A stretch of DNA of 43,536 bases. Source: Candidatus Cloacimonadota bacterium (GTDB lineage Bacteria; Cloacimonadota; Cloacimonadia; Cloacimonadales; Cloacimonadaceae). Of the stretch, positions 1-7,532 are shown in pieces. The translations under genes and the position numbers were made by a program. Position 1 is the first letter of the stretch. Each line of letters starts with the position of its first letter. The notes beneath the pieces were generated by a model. The model saw only the letters and a program-made list of their open reading frames with translations. It searched no databases and was not told where the DNA came from. The stretch is taken from contig JALOBT010000021.1 in the NCBI GenBank assembly GCA_023228125.1, positions 1 to 43,536 on the forward strand, in the 5' to 3' direction.

Positions 1-1128
1 ATGGACATATCCACCGATGATTTCACCAGTTTCAATTTCTTTGGGGGGCTTGCATTTCAAAGCAGAGGCGATGAGCGGGCTGAAATCCTTGGGCTTGCCG
101 TCTTTGCGGTCTGCGATATGCATAGCTCCGGGGTATCCAGCCATGCCGGTGGTATAGAAGCGCTCCAGATAGGTTTGATCCTTGCGCAGAGGCACGATGC
201 AATTTGTAGTCATCAGGATGGGGCCATTGAAGTTCTCAAAGTCTTCCAATTGATGCCACCAGGATGAGCCGTAATTGCCATGGAAATGCTCGAATTTCTT
301 GAAGGCAGGATAGTAGTTTGCCGGCAGCATTTCACTATGGGTATAGATGTCGATGCCTTTACCTTCGGTTTGGATGAGCAGCTCTTCGAAGTCTTTGAGA
401 TCGTGTCCTGAAACCAGGATGCCGGGGTTTTTACCGACCCCGAGATTGACGCGAGTGGGCTCGGGATTGCCATAGGTCTTGGTATGGGCTTCATCCAGCT
501 TGGCCATTACCTTTACAGCGTTTTCACCAGTCTTCAGTACCATGGCGACCAGATCATCTGCACTAAGGTCGTCATCGATGGTGGCGGCCAGGCCTTCCAT
601 CATGAATTTGTTTACATCATCGTCCATGTAGCCCAGCATGGCAGCATGATCACCATAAGCACCAATGCCTTTGAGGCCGTAGGTGATGGTTTCACGCAGA
701 CTGCGAATGTCTTCGTTCTCGGTTCTGAGCACGCCCACCTTGGCACCAAAATCGGCATATTGTTCTTTGGTGATCTCGAAGGTGACAGCTTCTGGGCAGG
801 ATTTGCATTTGTCTTCCAGAATCTCGCAAAGCTCTTTTTTCCTCTCGTCGCGACGGGCAATGGCGTTGTCGATGAGACCAGTGATTACTTCTTCATCCCA
901 ATTCGCATTGGTGATGGTGGTGAAGAGGCCTTGCATTACCATAAGGGAATCTTCGGGATAGTATCTCCCGTTTTGATTTAGCTTGTGCGAGGCATAAGCC
1001 AGACCTCTGAGGCTATAGATCAAGAGGTCCATCAAGTGTGCAAGAGTCTCTGGTTTTCCACAGACTCCGCGGACGGTGCAACCCAGGTTGCGGGCGGTTT
1101 CCTGACATTGGTAACAAAACATACTCAT
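1..1128 (-). CDS. hcp: Hybrid cluster protein (hydroxylamine reductase), C-terminus cut by window edge
   Basis: This is the N-terminal 376 residues of a hybrid cluster protein; the family is usually about 540-550 residues, and the rest lies left of base 1. The protein begins MSMFCYQCQ and has the cysteine set C5-x2-C8-x8-C17-x5-C23, the N-terminal Fe-S ligand spacing of class I Hcp of strict anaerobes. Further in, the frame reads HDLKDFEELL and YTHSEMLPA, both typical of Hcp around the hybrid-cluster ligands. Known family roles are reduction of hydroxylamine and, in other bacteria, NO detoxification or protein S-nitrosylation, in the cytoplasm. The start at 1128 is preceded by GGAG. A second ATG two codons later is possible. 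It is the last gene of the TetR-cupin-hcp operon, 21 bases behind the cupin, which suggests TetR control. Confidence 0.95.
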   Translation of the reverse strand, partial: MSMFCYQCQETARNLGCTVRGVCGKPETLAHLMDLLIYSLRGLAYASHKLNQNGRYYPEDSLMVMQGLFTTITNANWDEEVITGLIDNAIARRDERKKELCEILEDKCKSCPEAVTFEITKEQYADFGAKVGVLRTENEDIRSLRETITYGLKGIGAYGDHAAMLGYMDDDVNKFMMEGLAATIDDDLSADDLVAMVLKTGENAVKVMAKLDEAHTKTYGNPEPTRVNLGVGKNPGILVSGHDLKDFEELLIQTEGKGIDIYTHSEMLPANYYPAFKKFEHFHGNYGSSWWHQLEDFENFNGPILMTTNCIVPLRKDQTYLERFYTTGMAGYPGAMHIADRKDGKPKDFSPLIASALKCKPPKEIETGEIIGGYVH

Positions 1129-1149
1129 GGTGTGTTTCTCCTATTATTC

Positions 1150-1467
1150 TTATGGTTTGGGCATTTTGATAACGAGGATGCGCATCAGTGCGTCACCTTC
1201 GTTGGTTACGGCATGGGGGATGTCTTTGGGACTGTCGATGATGGTGCCGGCGGGGAAGCTTTGGCTTTCTTCACCGATGGTGAGGGTAGCGGTTCCCTCC
1301 AGCACAAAAAATGCTACGTTAACGGGGGTTTTGTGAGCCTTCAGATGGGCTTTGGGCTCAAACTCAAGATGGACGATTTCGCCTTCGGGCTGAACGTAGA
1401 TCTTGGTGCCGATCATGCCATTGGCATTCAGCACAGGTGTGAGGTCTTTGTAAAATCTGCTGTTCAT
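1150..1467 (-). CDS. Small cupin-domain protein
   Basis: A 105-residue single-domain cupin. The conserved beta-barrel motifs are visible: motif 1 around residues 35-60 (HLEFEPKAHLKAHKTP, then FFVLEG) and motif 2 around residues 75-90 (FPAGTIIDSPKDIPHAVTN, ending in the PHAV metal-site histidine). Such proteins commonly bind one metal ion, but the substrate cannot be read from sequence. An AAGGAG lies just ahead of the ATG at 1467. It sits between the TetR regulator and hcp on the same strand with short gaps, so it probably shares their promoter. A role in nitrosative or redox stress is inferred only from this context. It could equally be a ligand-sensing accessory protein. Confidence 0.85.
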   Translation of the reverse strand: MNSRFYKDLTPVLNANGMIGTKIYVQPEGEIVHLEFEPKAHLKAHKTPVNVAFFVLEGTATLTIGEESQSFPAGTIIDSPKDIPHAVTNEGDALMRILVIKMPKP

Positions 1468-1516
1468 TGTTGCTCCTTTTTGTCCTTTTTATTGTTGTTT
1501 TTCATTGATATATTGT

Positions 1517-2104
1517 TCAATCTCTTAGTTCTATGAGATTTATTATGGTTTGCAATTGTGACTTGCCTTCTTCCAAAAGCGAAAAGGCGTGCTTGCTGAG
1601 GTTCCATTGGGTGACCGTCAGCCGCATGGAGCCCACGATGATGCGGAAAAGATGCAAGGGATTGAGCTCGGCTCTGATCTGTCCGATTTCCTGCCCCTGC
1701 ATGATGTAGTTCATCACTTCATCGCGGTGGATGTGCATGACGGTGAGTAGGTTGCCTTCAAAGCTGTGGTCATTTTTAAAGAGTTCCTCGCTGAAGATGA
1801 CCATCGCCAGATCGGGATCCGCGGTAAAGAGCTCATAACGGCTGAGCACAAAGCTGCGGATGCTATCCAGGGGGGAGAGGTTTTGGGACTTGATCTGCTC
1901 GATTGACTGATTGGATATGTGTTGAAAATAGCTGAGGATCATGTAGATAAGCTCTTTTTTGCTGTCAAAATGCTTGTACATAGCAGCATCACTCACCCCC
2001 AGGCTATTCGCCAGGTTTTTGGTGGTGAGCTTTTCGTAGCCCTGCTGCGCAATGACCTTGATCGCAGCTTGCACAATCTGCATCTGTCTTTTCGTAATAT
2101 CCAT
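1517..2104 (-). CDS. TetR-family transcriptional regulator
   Basis: A 195-residue TetR/AcrR-type repressor. Residues 5-50 form the N-terminal helix-turn-helix (QIVQAAIKVIAQQGYEKLTTKNLANSLGVSDAAMYKHFDSKKEL, quoted here only by its pattern: T-x2-LA-x2-LGVS-x3-YKHF-x-SK-x-L). The remaining alpha-helical part is the ligand-binding and dimerisation domain, which is divergent, so the ligand is unknown. It is the first gene of the operon with the cupin and hcp. A GGAA-type ribosome site precedes the ATG at 2104. Directly upstream lies a perfect inverted repeat inside the predicted promoter region, so autorepression and control of hcp are likely. TetR identity is firm; the inducer is not known. Confidence 0.93.
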   Translation of the reverse strand: MDITKRQMQIVQAAIKVIAQQGYEKLTTKNLANSLGVSDAAMYKHFDSKKELIYMILSYFQHISNQSIEQIKSQNLSPLDSIRSFVLSRYELFTADPDLAMVIFSEELFKNDHSFEGNLLTVMHIHRDEVMNYIMQGQEIGQIRAELNPLHLFRIIVGSMRLTVTQWNLSKHAFSLLEEGKSQLQTIINLIELRD

Positions 2105-2129
2105 CAGGTATTCCTTTGTTTTAGTTTAG

Positions 2130-2145
2130 GTAAGTGAGCACTTAC
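2130..2145. promoter_or_regulatory. Palindromic operator, probably for the adjacent TetR regulator
   Basis: The sequence GTAAGTG-AG-CACTTAC is a perfect 7-bp inverted repeat with a 2-bp centre. It lies 26-41 bases upstream of the tetR start and just downstream of a predicted -10 box. TetR-family operators are typically palindromes of this size with GTAAGTG-like half sites. Binding by the neighbouring TetR is inference. Confidence 0.75.
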
Positions 2146-2151
2146 TAACCA

Positions 2152-2179
2152 AAGATAAGCGAGGCCGGATTTTTGGCAA
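2152..2179 (-). promoter_or_regulatory. Predicted promoter of tetR-cupin-hcp
   Basis: On the minus strand there is TTGCCA (bases 2174-2179), a 16-base spacer, then TATCTT (2152-2157). The predicted transcription start falls in or next to the 2130-2145 palindrome, so a bound repressor would block initiation. Confidence 0.5.
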
Positions 2180-2537
2180 GAAGTATTTTTGGCTTGCTGA
2201 GACCGAGCTCAGAATATCTCTGATTTAAAACAAGATATCAGGTCAGTGTGATTTAGGGCTTTGTCAGCGTAATAAGCAGCTATCTATAGCCTGAGTTCAT
2301 TCTTGCAATACAGCAATAAGAATTTGACTCAGGGCTCGATTCCCAAAAGGGTTTTAGCTATATTGTGGAAATTTAGCAACACGGTAAAGCCATAATTAAG
2401 AATATTGTGCTTGCCAGATTAGGGATATTTATTATCCTGTCTTCATTAAATAGAATGATAAGGAGCAGTTACAAGATGGTTAAGATGCAATCAAGCATAA
2501 TTGCACTATTGCAAAACCGCAGCCCAGAGGTACAGAG
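2180..2537. other. Intergenic region without recognisable gene
   Basis: I see no convincing coding frame, RNA or strong hairpin in this AT-rich spacer between the tetR promoter and the small membrane-protein gene. A TTGCCA near 2414 is followed by AT-rich sequence that could supply a promoter for the downstream gene, but no -10 box stands out. Confidence 0.4.
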
Positions 2538-2903
2538 ATGAAAAAGTATCTCAATACCCTGCTGCAATTACTGCTGGTGATCGTGTTTACCATGCTGCTT
2601 TTTAAAGGTGTCAATAGCCTGATAGATAAAAGCTATCAGTATGAAAATCAATCATTTTATCAAACCTTTCAGCCCTCATATACTGATCTGCCCAACAATG
2701 AAAATCCAGGAGCATCTACTGGCCACTGGGACAGACGGGAAAAATCCCCCAATAAATGGCAGGGCAAATTTCTGTATACAGCAGATGTCTTTACCATAGC
2801 AGGCGTGCCTCTGTATGTTCTCTTCATGGCTGCTGCCATCCTTCTGGTCCTCATGAGCGGCGTCTTTCTGCTGTATCTTTTCAGCGACCAGAGCCCCAGA
2901 TAG
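2538..2903 (+). CDS. Small membrane protein of unknown function
   Basis: A 121-residue protein that I do not recognise. It has a hydrophobic helix at about residues 7-25 (LLQLLLVIVFTMLLFKGV) and a second at about 88-114 (VPLYVLFMAAAILLVLMSGVFLLYL). They flank a polar, Asn/Ser/Pro-rich loop of about 60 residues that is probably periplasmic. The start follows AGAGG at a suitable distance. The gene stands alone on the plus strand, with a strong hairpin terminator 25 bases after its stop. Confidence 0.7.
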   Translation: MKKYLNTLLQLLLVIVFTMLLFKGVNSLIDKSYQYENQSFYQTFQPSYTDLPNNENPGASTGHWDRREKSPNKWQGKFLYTADVFTIAGVPLYVLFMAAAILLVLMSGVFLLYLFSDQSPR

Positions 2904-2927
2904 ATTTACTGATTCTTGTTAATAACA

Positions 2928-2953
2928 AAAGCCAGGTATTACCCTGGCTTTTT
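2928..2953. terminator. Bidirectional intrinsic terminator
   Basis: GCCAGG (2931-2936) pairs with CCTGGC (2943-2948), with flanking AAA/TTT extending the stem. A run of T follows on the plus strand, and an A-rich stretch on the other side gives T on the minus strand. It lies between the convergent membrane-protein gene and pckA, so it can end both transcripts. Confidence 0.85.
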
Positions 2954-2980
2954 ATATGCTTAATGCTTTGATGGTTAGCT

Positions 2981-4711
2981 TTAGACCTTCAGTTTGAGCG
3001 CATCCAAGAGAGCCTTTTGAGTTTCCGGTTTTTCTTTGAGATCGCTTTCAAGCAAGTAGTCTGTCCGTTGCTGGAAACGATCCTGTAGCAAGCCCAGATA
3101 TTCTTTGGCATTACCACGCTTTTTGGGGTCGTAGCGATCGTAATATCCCGGCAGAATCTTTTCGATGGAGGCACGGGTGGGGATCATTGCATTGGGTAAC
3201 ATATCCCATTCTTCCCATTCGATCTGATCTGTGAGGATAGCGGTCTGCAGCGTGAGTGAAGTCTTCAGAGGAATGGCTTCCAATTCGGAATCAGAATTCT
3301 TCCAATATCCGCGGGAATTGAAGCAATAGCATTCTGCGCCACTTTCTACCACATTCAGGAAGGCTTCCACATCACGATAGAGTTCATAGACGCGGAAGGG
3401 ATTTGCGAAAGGCTCAAAGACCAGTTTCTTCAGGTCTTCTTCGGTAACGTTTTCGGCCCGGTTGCGTTGGGTCATCAGAGCTGCGCCCATGGCCACGGCC
3501 AGGTTTTTATCCTTGAACTTAAGGAGTGGAGGCAGCACGCTGTCTTTCATCAGCCAGCAGAGAGCCTTGGGGAAGGCACAGGGATTGACGTATTTTCCCA
3601 GCAGGCTGCGATCCAGAAGAGCACGGCCATTTTGATTGCGCAAATCCTGACCCACAGGGATGCGTTTGCCGTCCAGATTCAGGATTGCGTGGTTCATCAG
3701 GGACAGGCAATACTTCCAGTCTGGATGGTCTGTAGGGCGGGAATCGGTCTTGTCAAAAAGAGTGGGTTCCCAAGCGCGGCAGACTTTGTTTTCCAGATCG
3801 ATCTGGAAGGCGTCGTCGTGCAGAACGACCTTGGAGACTCCCTTGGGCATGGTACCGGCATTGTCGTGGGAATTTGTATGGCTGGATTTGCCGGTTCCGG
3901 AGAGACCGTAAAAGGCGATGGAACGTTTGCCAAACTTGTGATACTTGCTCTCGTCACAAGTAGAGAAATCAAGCTCTTTGATTCCACCATGACAGGCTGC
4001 CATGCCGATTCTGATCCCAGAGGTCCAGGCCATGGTGAGTGTGCCTTTTTTGCGTTCGCCAAAGTAGCGCATACCCAGATTGACCATTACGTTGTGCTTT
4101 TCATCCACCAGGGCGAGCTGGGGGGCACCTACATTGTTGTAAAAGCTATCGTCACAAGTCCATTCGTTGAATCCGATGATGATCACGTCCTGAATTGGCA
4201 ATTTGGGACTGGCTTCATAGGCTGCTTGCACAGACTCATAAGGGGAGAAATTTACCAACCAATTGAACATATTAGAGGCGTCGGATTCGGTGGTGATAAA
4301 GGTGGCTTTGATCATCAGGTCATTGTCCATGCCCAATACCGCTTCAGCTTTGATCAGGGGATAGTGTTGCATCTGATAAATAGCTTCGCGAAAATCGCCT
4401 TCCAGTTTGTTCTTTTTGGAAGTGTCCAGACGGTGATAAAAGCGTCTGGCCTTGGCTGTGCGTCCCAGGATCATGCCGTGACAATCGTCCAAGACCATAG
4501 CATCCGTGGGTAGATTGTGAAGTTTGATAAATTCCGGATACATGGGGAGATCAGTGATAGTGACCCCAGGTTGCTTTTTGGCCATTTCATAAGCTTCCCG
4601 GATATTTACTTTGCGCACCAGGTGACTGTTCATTAATGTCTCTGCTATCGCGCGGATAGGAGACATAGCTTTGAGATCGCTGTAATATTCAGCACTGCTC
4701 TTGCTTGCCAT
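2981..4711 (-). CDS. pckA: Phosphoenolpyruvate carboxykinase, ATP-type, divergent clade
   Basis: A 576-residue nucleotide-dependent PEP carboxykinase, interconverting oxaloacetate + NTP and PEP + CO2 + NDP. Anchors in order: a RKKG pair (K221-K222, the KKG metal/substrate motif), H241 in AACHG (metal-ligand histidine region), the P-loop FYGLSGTGKSS at about 267-277, and the kinase-2 aspartates in LHDD (299-300). The nucleotide-binding core GLSGTGK is that of the ATP class. The usual TT after the lysine is SS here, and the sequence beyond HDD differs strongly from E. coli PckA, which is also slightly shorter (540 residues). ATP versus GTP use is therefore inferred. GGAGG precedes the ATG at 4711. 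The gene stands alone, with 92 bases to the upstream gene and a strong terminator behind. In an amino-acid fermenter it would serve gluconeogenesis or ATP-yielding CO2 fixation. Confidence 0.9.
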   Translation of the reverse strand: MASKSSAEYYSDLKAMSPIRAIAETLMNSHLVRKVNIREAYEMAKKQPGVTITDLPMYPEFIKLHNLPTDAMVLDDCHGMILGRTAKARRFYHRLDTSKKNKLEGDFREAIYQMQHYPLIKAEAVLGMDNDLMIKATFITTESDASNMFNWLVNFSPYESVQAAYEASPKLPIQDVIIIGFNEWTCDDSFYNNVGAPQLALVDEKHNVMVNLGMRYFGERKKGTLTMAWTSGIRIGMAACHGGIKELDFSTCDESKYHKFGKRSIAFYGLSGTGKSSHTNSHDNAGTMPKGVSKVVLHDDAFQIDLENKVCRAWEPTLFDKTDSRPTDHPDWKYCLSLMNHAILNLDGKRIPVGQDLRNQNGRALLDRSLLGKYVNPCAFPKALCWLMKDSVLPPLLKFKDKNLAVAMGAALMTQRNRAENVTEEDLKKLVFEPFANPFRVYELYRDVEAFLNVVESGAECYCFNSRGYWKNSDSELEAIPLKTSLTLQTAILTDQIEWEEWDMLPNAMIPTRASIEKILPGYYDRYDPKKRGNAKEYLGLLQDRFQQRTDYLLESDLKEKPETQKALLDALKLKV

Positions 4712-4803
4712 TGTTCCTCCATATATTTATGTATTTTGTTTACATATTTCAAGTGTTTGGCACTTAAATACTATATCATATCCTGTCAAGGATAGTTTTC
4801 AGA
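4712..4803 (-). promoter_or_regulatory. Upstream region of pckA with imperfect palindromes
   Basis: On the minus strand a TTGACA box occurs at 4784-4789, inside the inverted repeat TATCCT-tgtc-AGGATA (4779-4794 on either strand). Nearer the gene is an imperfect palindrome, TTCAAGTG-tttgg-CACTTAAA (4748-4768), with 7 of 8 pairs. One may be an operator. A convincing -10 box at the right distance is not visible, so the exact promoter is uncertain. Confidence 0.35.
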
Positions 4804-5982
4804 TCAGATGATTTTCAGTTCCTTGCCGATCATCCTGAATTTGTCCAAAGCCATATCAAGCTGCGCTCTGGTGTGGGTTGCCATGAAGGAACATCTGATC
4901 AGACAGCTACTGGGCGGCACTGCCGGTGGGATGATGGGATTGATGAAGACGCCTTCTTCGCCCAGGCGGGCCCACATATTAAAGGCATGCATCATATCTC
5001 CCACATGCAGAGGGATCACAGGCGTACAGCTCGTTCCGGTATCATAGCCCATAGCCTTGAATTCGGCCATCATATAGTTTGTATTCTCCCAAAGCCGGGC
5101 GATCCTTTCGGGCTCTTCCTCCATGATTTTGATGGCTGCCAGGACACTGGCGGTGGAGCTCGGAGGCAGAGAGGCACTGAAGATCAGGGCGCGGGATTTG
5201 TGTTTGAGATAGTGAATCAGAGGCTCATCCGCAGCGATGAATCCACCCACTGAGGCCAGGGATTTGCTGAAGGTTCCCATGATGAAATCAGTCTCTTTGG
5301 TGAGGCCAAAATGCGCTGCCGCTCCTGCACCTTTATCGCCCAAAACTCCCAGAGAATGAGCTTCATCCACCATCAGATTGGCGTTATGCTTTTTAGCGAG
5401 GACAGCGATTTCGGGTAAGTTCGCAATATCGCCTTCCATGGAGAAGATCCCATCCACTACGATCAGAGCGGCTTTTCCGTCTATCTTCTGCAGGCAGCGT
5501 TCCAAAGAGGCCATGTCATTGTGATTGTAGCGCACCATCGTGCCATCTGAAAGCATGCAGCCATCGATGATCGAGGCATGGTCGTATTTATCGATTACAA
5601 TGAATTCGTTCTTGGCAACCATCGCAGAGATGCAGCCCAAGTTTGCCTGATATCCTGTGGGATAGGCCAGAGCGGCTTCTTTGCCTACCAGGCGAGCCAA
5701 TTCTATTTCGAGCTGCAGATGCAGATCCAGGGTGCCATTGAGGAATCTGGAACCGGCACAGCCGCTGCCATATTTCTTCAAGGCCTGGACCCCGGCTTCT
5801 ATGACCTTGGGGTGAGTGGTGAGTCCCAGATAGCTGTTTGAACCCATCATCAGCATCTTTTTGCCGTTGCAGATCACCTCGGTATCTTGTTTGGAGCTAA
5901 TCTCCCTAAAATAGGGATAATAGCCCAATGCCATTGCCTTGCGGGCTTCGGTGAAATTGTAGCATTTATCTAATATGCTCAC
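4804..5982 (-). CDS. PLP-dependent alpha-oxoamine synthase, serine palmitoyltransferase-like
   Basis: A 392-residue fold-type I PLP enzyme of the alpha-oxoamine synthase family (8-amino-7-oxononanoate synthase, 2-amino-3-ketobutyrate CoA ligase, serine palmitoyltransferase). These condense an amino acid with an acyl-CoA and release CO2. Visible residues are H135 in KYDHAS, D206 and H209 in DEAHSLG, and the Schiff-base lysine K240 in GTFSKSLASVGGF. The GTFSKS-x-AS-x-GGF form and the stretch YLKHKSRALIFSAS resemble bacterial serine palmitoyltransferases of Bacteroidota more than BioF or Kbl. That points to the first step of sphingolipid synthesis, but the assignment within the family is inference. 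It is the last gene of an operon, 11 bases behind an AI-2E-family permease, and no other sphingolipid or biotin gene is in the window. Confidence 0.85.
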   Translation of the reverse strand: MSILDKCYNFTEARKAMALGYYPYFREISSKQDTEVICNGKKMLMMGSNSYLGLTTHPKVIEAGVQALKKYGSGCAGSRFLNGTLDLHLQLEIELARLVGKEAALAYPTGYQANLGCISAMVAKNEFIVIDKYDHASIIDGCMLSDGTMVRYNHNDMASLERCLQKIDGKAALIVVDGIFSMEGDIANLPEIAVLAKKHNANLMVDEAHSLGVLGDKGAGAAAHFGLTKETDFIMGTFSKSLASVGGFIAADEPLIHYLKHKSRALIFSASLPPSSTASVLAAIKIMEEEPERIARLWENTNYMMAEFKAMGYDTGTSCTPVIPLHVGDMMHAFNMWARLGEEGVFINPIIPPAVPPSSCLIRCSFMATHTRAQLDMALDKFRMIGKELKII

Positions 5983-5993
5983 TTAAGTCCCCT

Positions 5994-7055
5994 TTATATG
6001 ATTTTATATTCTTTTAGATTCGTGTATAATACGCTTACCAGGCTGTAAGTAAGGAAGGCCAGCGGTACTGAGATCAGCATCCACAAGATCCCACCATACC
6101 ATCCTCCGGCCAAGACGGTGAGCAAGACCAGCAGCGGATGCATATTGATCGTGGTGCCTACTACCAGCGGATATACGATATTATTATCTATCACCTGCAC
6201 CGCCCACATGGCTATGGCAGCATAGATCATGGCTATCAAAGGACCACCTTCAAACAATACTGTCAATACGGCCAGACCACCAGCCACAAAAGGTCCAAAA
6301 TAAGGGATGATATTGGTCACGCCTGCTGTGATGCCGATCAAGATCGGATTGCTCACTCCCACTATGCTGAGGGCAATGGAGGCCATGATGCTTACTGCCG
6401 TGACCTCAAAGACCATGGCTCTCAGGTAAGTGCCTACCGTGCTATCGATCTTGCCCAAAATGATGATCGCCAGCTCGAAATAGCGGTTTGAACTAAGCTT
6501 CAGCGCACCCTTGCGGAGTTTATGCTTGTCTTTGAGCAGGAAAAAGCTGATCAGGGGGATCATACCGAGGAAGGATACGGCCCCGATGATAGCGGAATAA
6601 TTGTCCAAGAGCACTTTCGGCAATTTGGCCATGAAGCCAGTTGCGTTATCCAGGATATTGATAAATTCGTTACTAATGTCCAAACCGGGAATTCGCGCAT
6701 CAAGACTTAAGGTATATTCGTGAATCCCTTCTAAGAAAGGGACCTGTAAAAGAATATCCTTATTGATGCCGCCTTCCTGACTGAGGATGGCAATGAGATT
6801 ATTGGCCTGTGCAATGATATCCGGAATCATCCTGCTGGTAAACCAGGCGATCAAGCCGGCTACAGTGAGATACACAAAGAGCACGCTGAGCCAACGGGGG
6901 ATGCGTCTGTGCTCCAGCCAGGTCACTGCGGGATCCAGAATATAGCTGAAGATCACCGCTCCGATCAGGTAAACAAAGACTTTGCTGTAAAACACTAAGG
7001 CCGCTACGAAGATGAAGGCCATTAGGATAAAGAATAAAATCTTTGTCCATTTCAT
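5994..7055 (-). CDS. AI-2E-family transporter (PerM/TqsA-like permease)
   Basis: A 353-residue polytopic inner-membrane protein of the AI-2E transporter (UPF0118) family, of typical length. Hydrophobic helices occur near residues 5-35, 58-80, 155-175 and several between 210 and 345. The family hallmarks lie in the C-terminal half: GITAGVTNIIPYFGPFVAGG, then IDNNIVYPLVVG, then HPLLVLLTVLAGG-x2-GG. Characterised relatives export quorum signals, Na+/H+ or other small molecules, so the substrate here is unknown. The start at 7055 lies two bases beyond the stop of the upstream cyclic-nucleotide-fold gene, implying translational coupling. Confidence 0.9.
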   Translation of the reverse strand: MKWTKILFFILMAFIFVAALVFYSKVFVYLIGAVIFSYILDPAVTWLEHRRIPRWLSVLFVYLTVAGLIAWFTSRMIPDIIAQANNLIAILSQEGGINKDILLQVPFLEGIHEYTLSLDARIPGLDISNEFINILDNATGFMAKLPKVLLDNYSAIIGAVSFLGMIPLISFFLLKDKHKLRKGALKLSSNRYFELAIIILGKIDSTVGTYLRAMVFEVTAVSIMASIALSIVGVSNPILIGITAGVTNIIPYFGPFVAGGLAVLTVLFEGGPLIAMIYAAIAMWAVQVIDNNIVYPLVVGTTINMHPLLVLLTVLAGGWYGGILWMLISVPLAFLTYSLVSVLYTNLKEYKII

Positions 7056-7057
7056 AC

Positions 7058-7525
7058 TTAGTCCCCTTGTTCCTTTTCAAAGATTAGATCTGAAAAATCT
7101 TTACAGATGGCCTCCAGGATACTGATCCCGCAGCGAGGCCTGGCCTTCATATATTCCAGAAGGTCAGATCTGGATATCGCGTCTATCACCACTTCGGTTT
7201 TGGTGATAGCGGTGCTGGTTCTGTATCCATTGTGATACATATCCAGCATGCCCAGATGTTTGGGGTGGGAGAGGGTCTTATCTTTATTGCCGCTGTACAT
7301 TCCTTTTTGCAAGACCTCACCAGATCTGATGAAATATATCACTTCCACGGGGTAGCCGGTTTCGAAAATCGTTTCATCGGCCTTGTAGATCCGTTCGTGC
7401 ATGCGGTCTTCCAAGAGATAAAGATCATAGGATCCAAGCTTCGCAAATTGGGGATAGGCCTGATACATCAAATAGCTCTGGGGTTTGCTGAACAGGGATT
7501 TTAGCCATTGCCATACTGTTTTCAT
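7058..7525 (-). CDS. Cyclic-nucleotide-binding-fold protein without DNA-binding domain
   Basis: A 155-residue protein with a CRP-like beta-roll at about residues 30-125: DETIFETGYPVEVIYFIRSGEVLQ matches the start of the cNMP-binding fold. The phosphate-binding-cassette region is LGMLDMYHNGYRTST (91-105). Arg102 is in the place of the phosphate-contacting arginine, but the usual Gly-Glu is Gly-Met, so canonical cAMP binding is doubtful. There is no helix-turn-helix C-terminal to it, so it is not a standard Crp/Fnr regulator. It lies between pcm (7 bases away) and the AI-2E permease (2 bases away) and may act with the permease. A class III adenylate cyclase is encoded elsewhere in the window (20123-22060), but a link is speculative. 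Confidence 0.7.
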   Translation of the reverse strand: MKTVWQWLKSLFSKPQSYLMYQAYPQFAKLGSYDLYLLEDRMHERIYKADETIFETGYPVEVIYFIRSGEVLQKGMYSGNKDKTLSHPKHLGMLDMYHNGYRTSTAITKTEVVIDAISRSDLLEYMKARPRCGISILEAICKDFSDLIFEKEQGD

Positions 7526-7532
7526 ACTTTCC

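Noticed and set aside
1..1536. Plus-strand frames of 88, 165 and 183 residues
   Set aside because: They are shadows of hcp and the cupin gene on the minus strand, with low-complexity, non-family translations and no ribosome sites.
3467..4513. 348-residue plus-strand frame
   Set aside because: It lies wholly inside pckA on the opposite strand, and only the minus frame shows conserved motifs.
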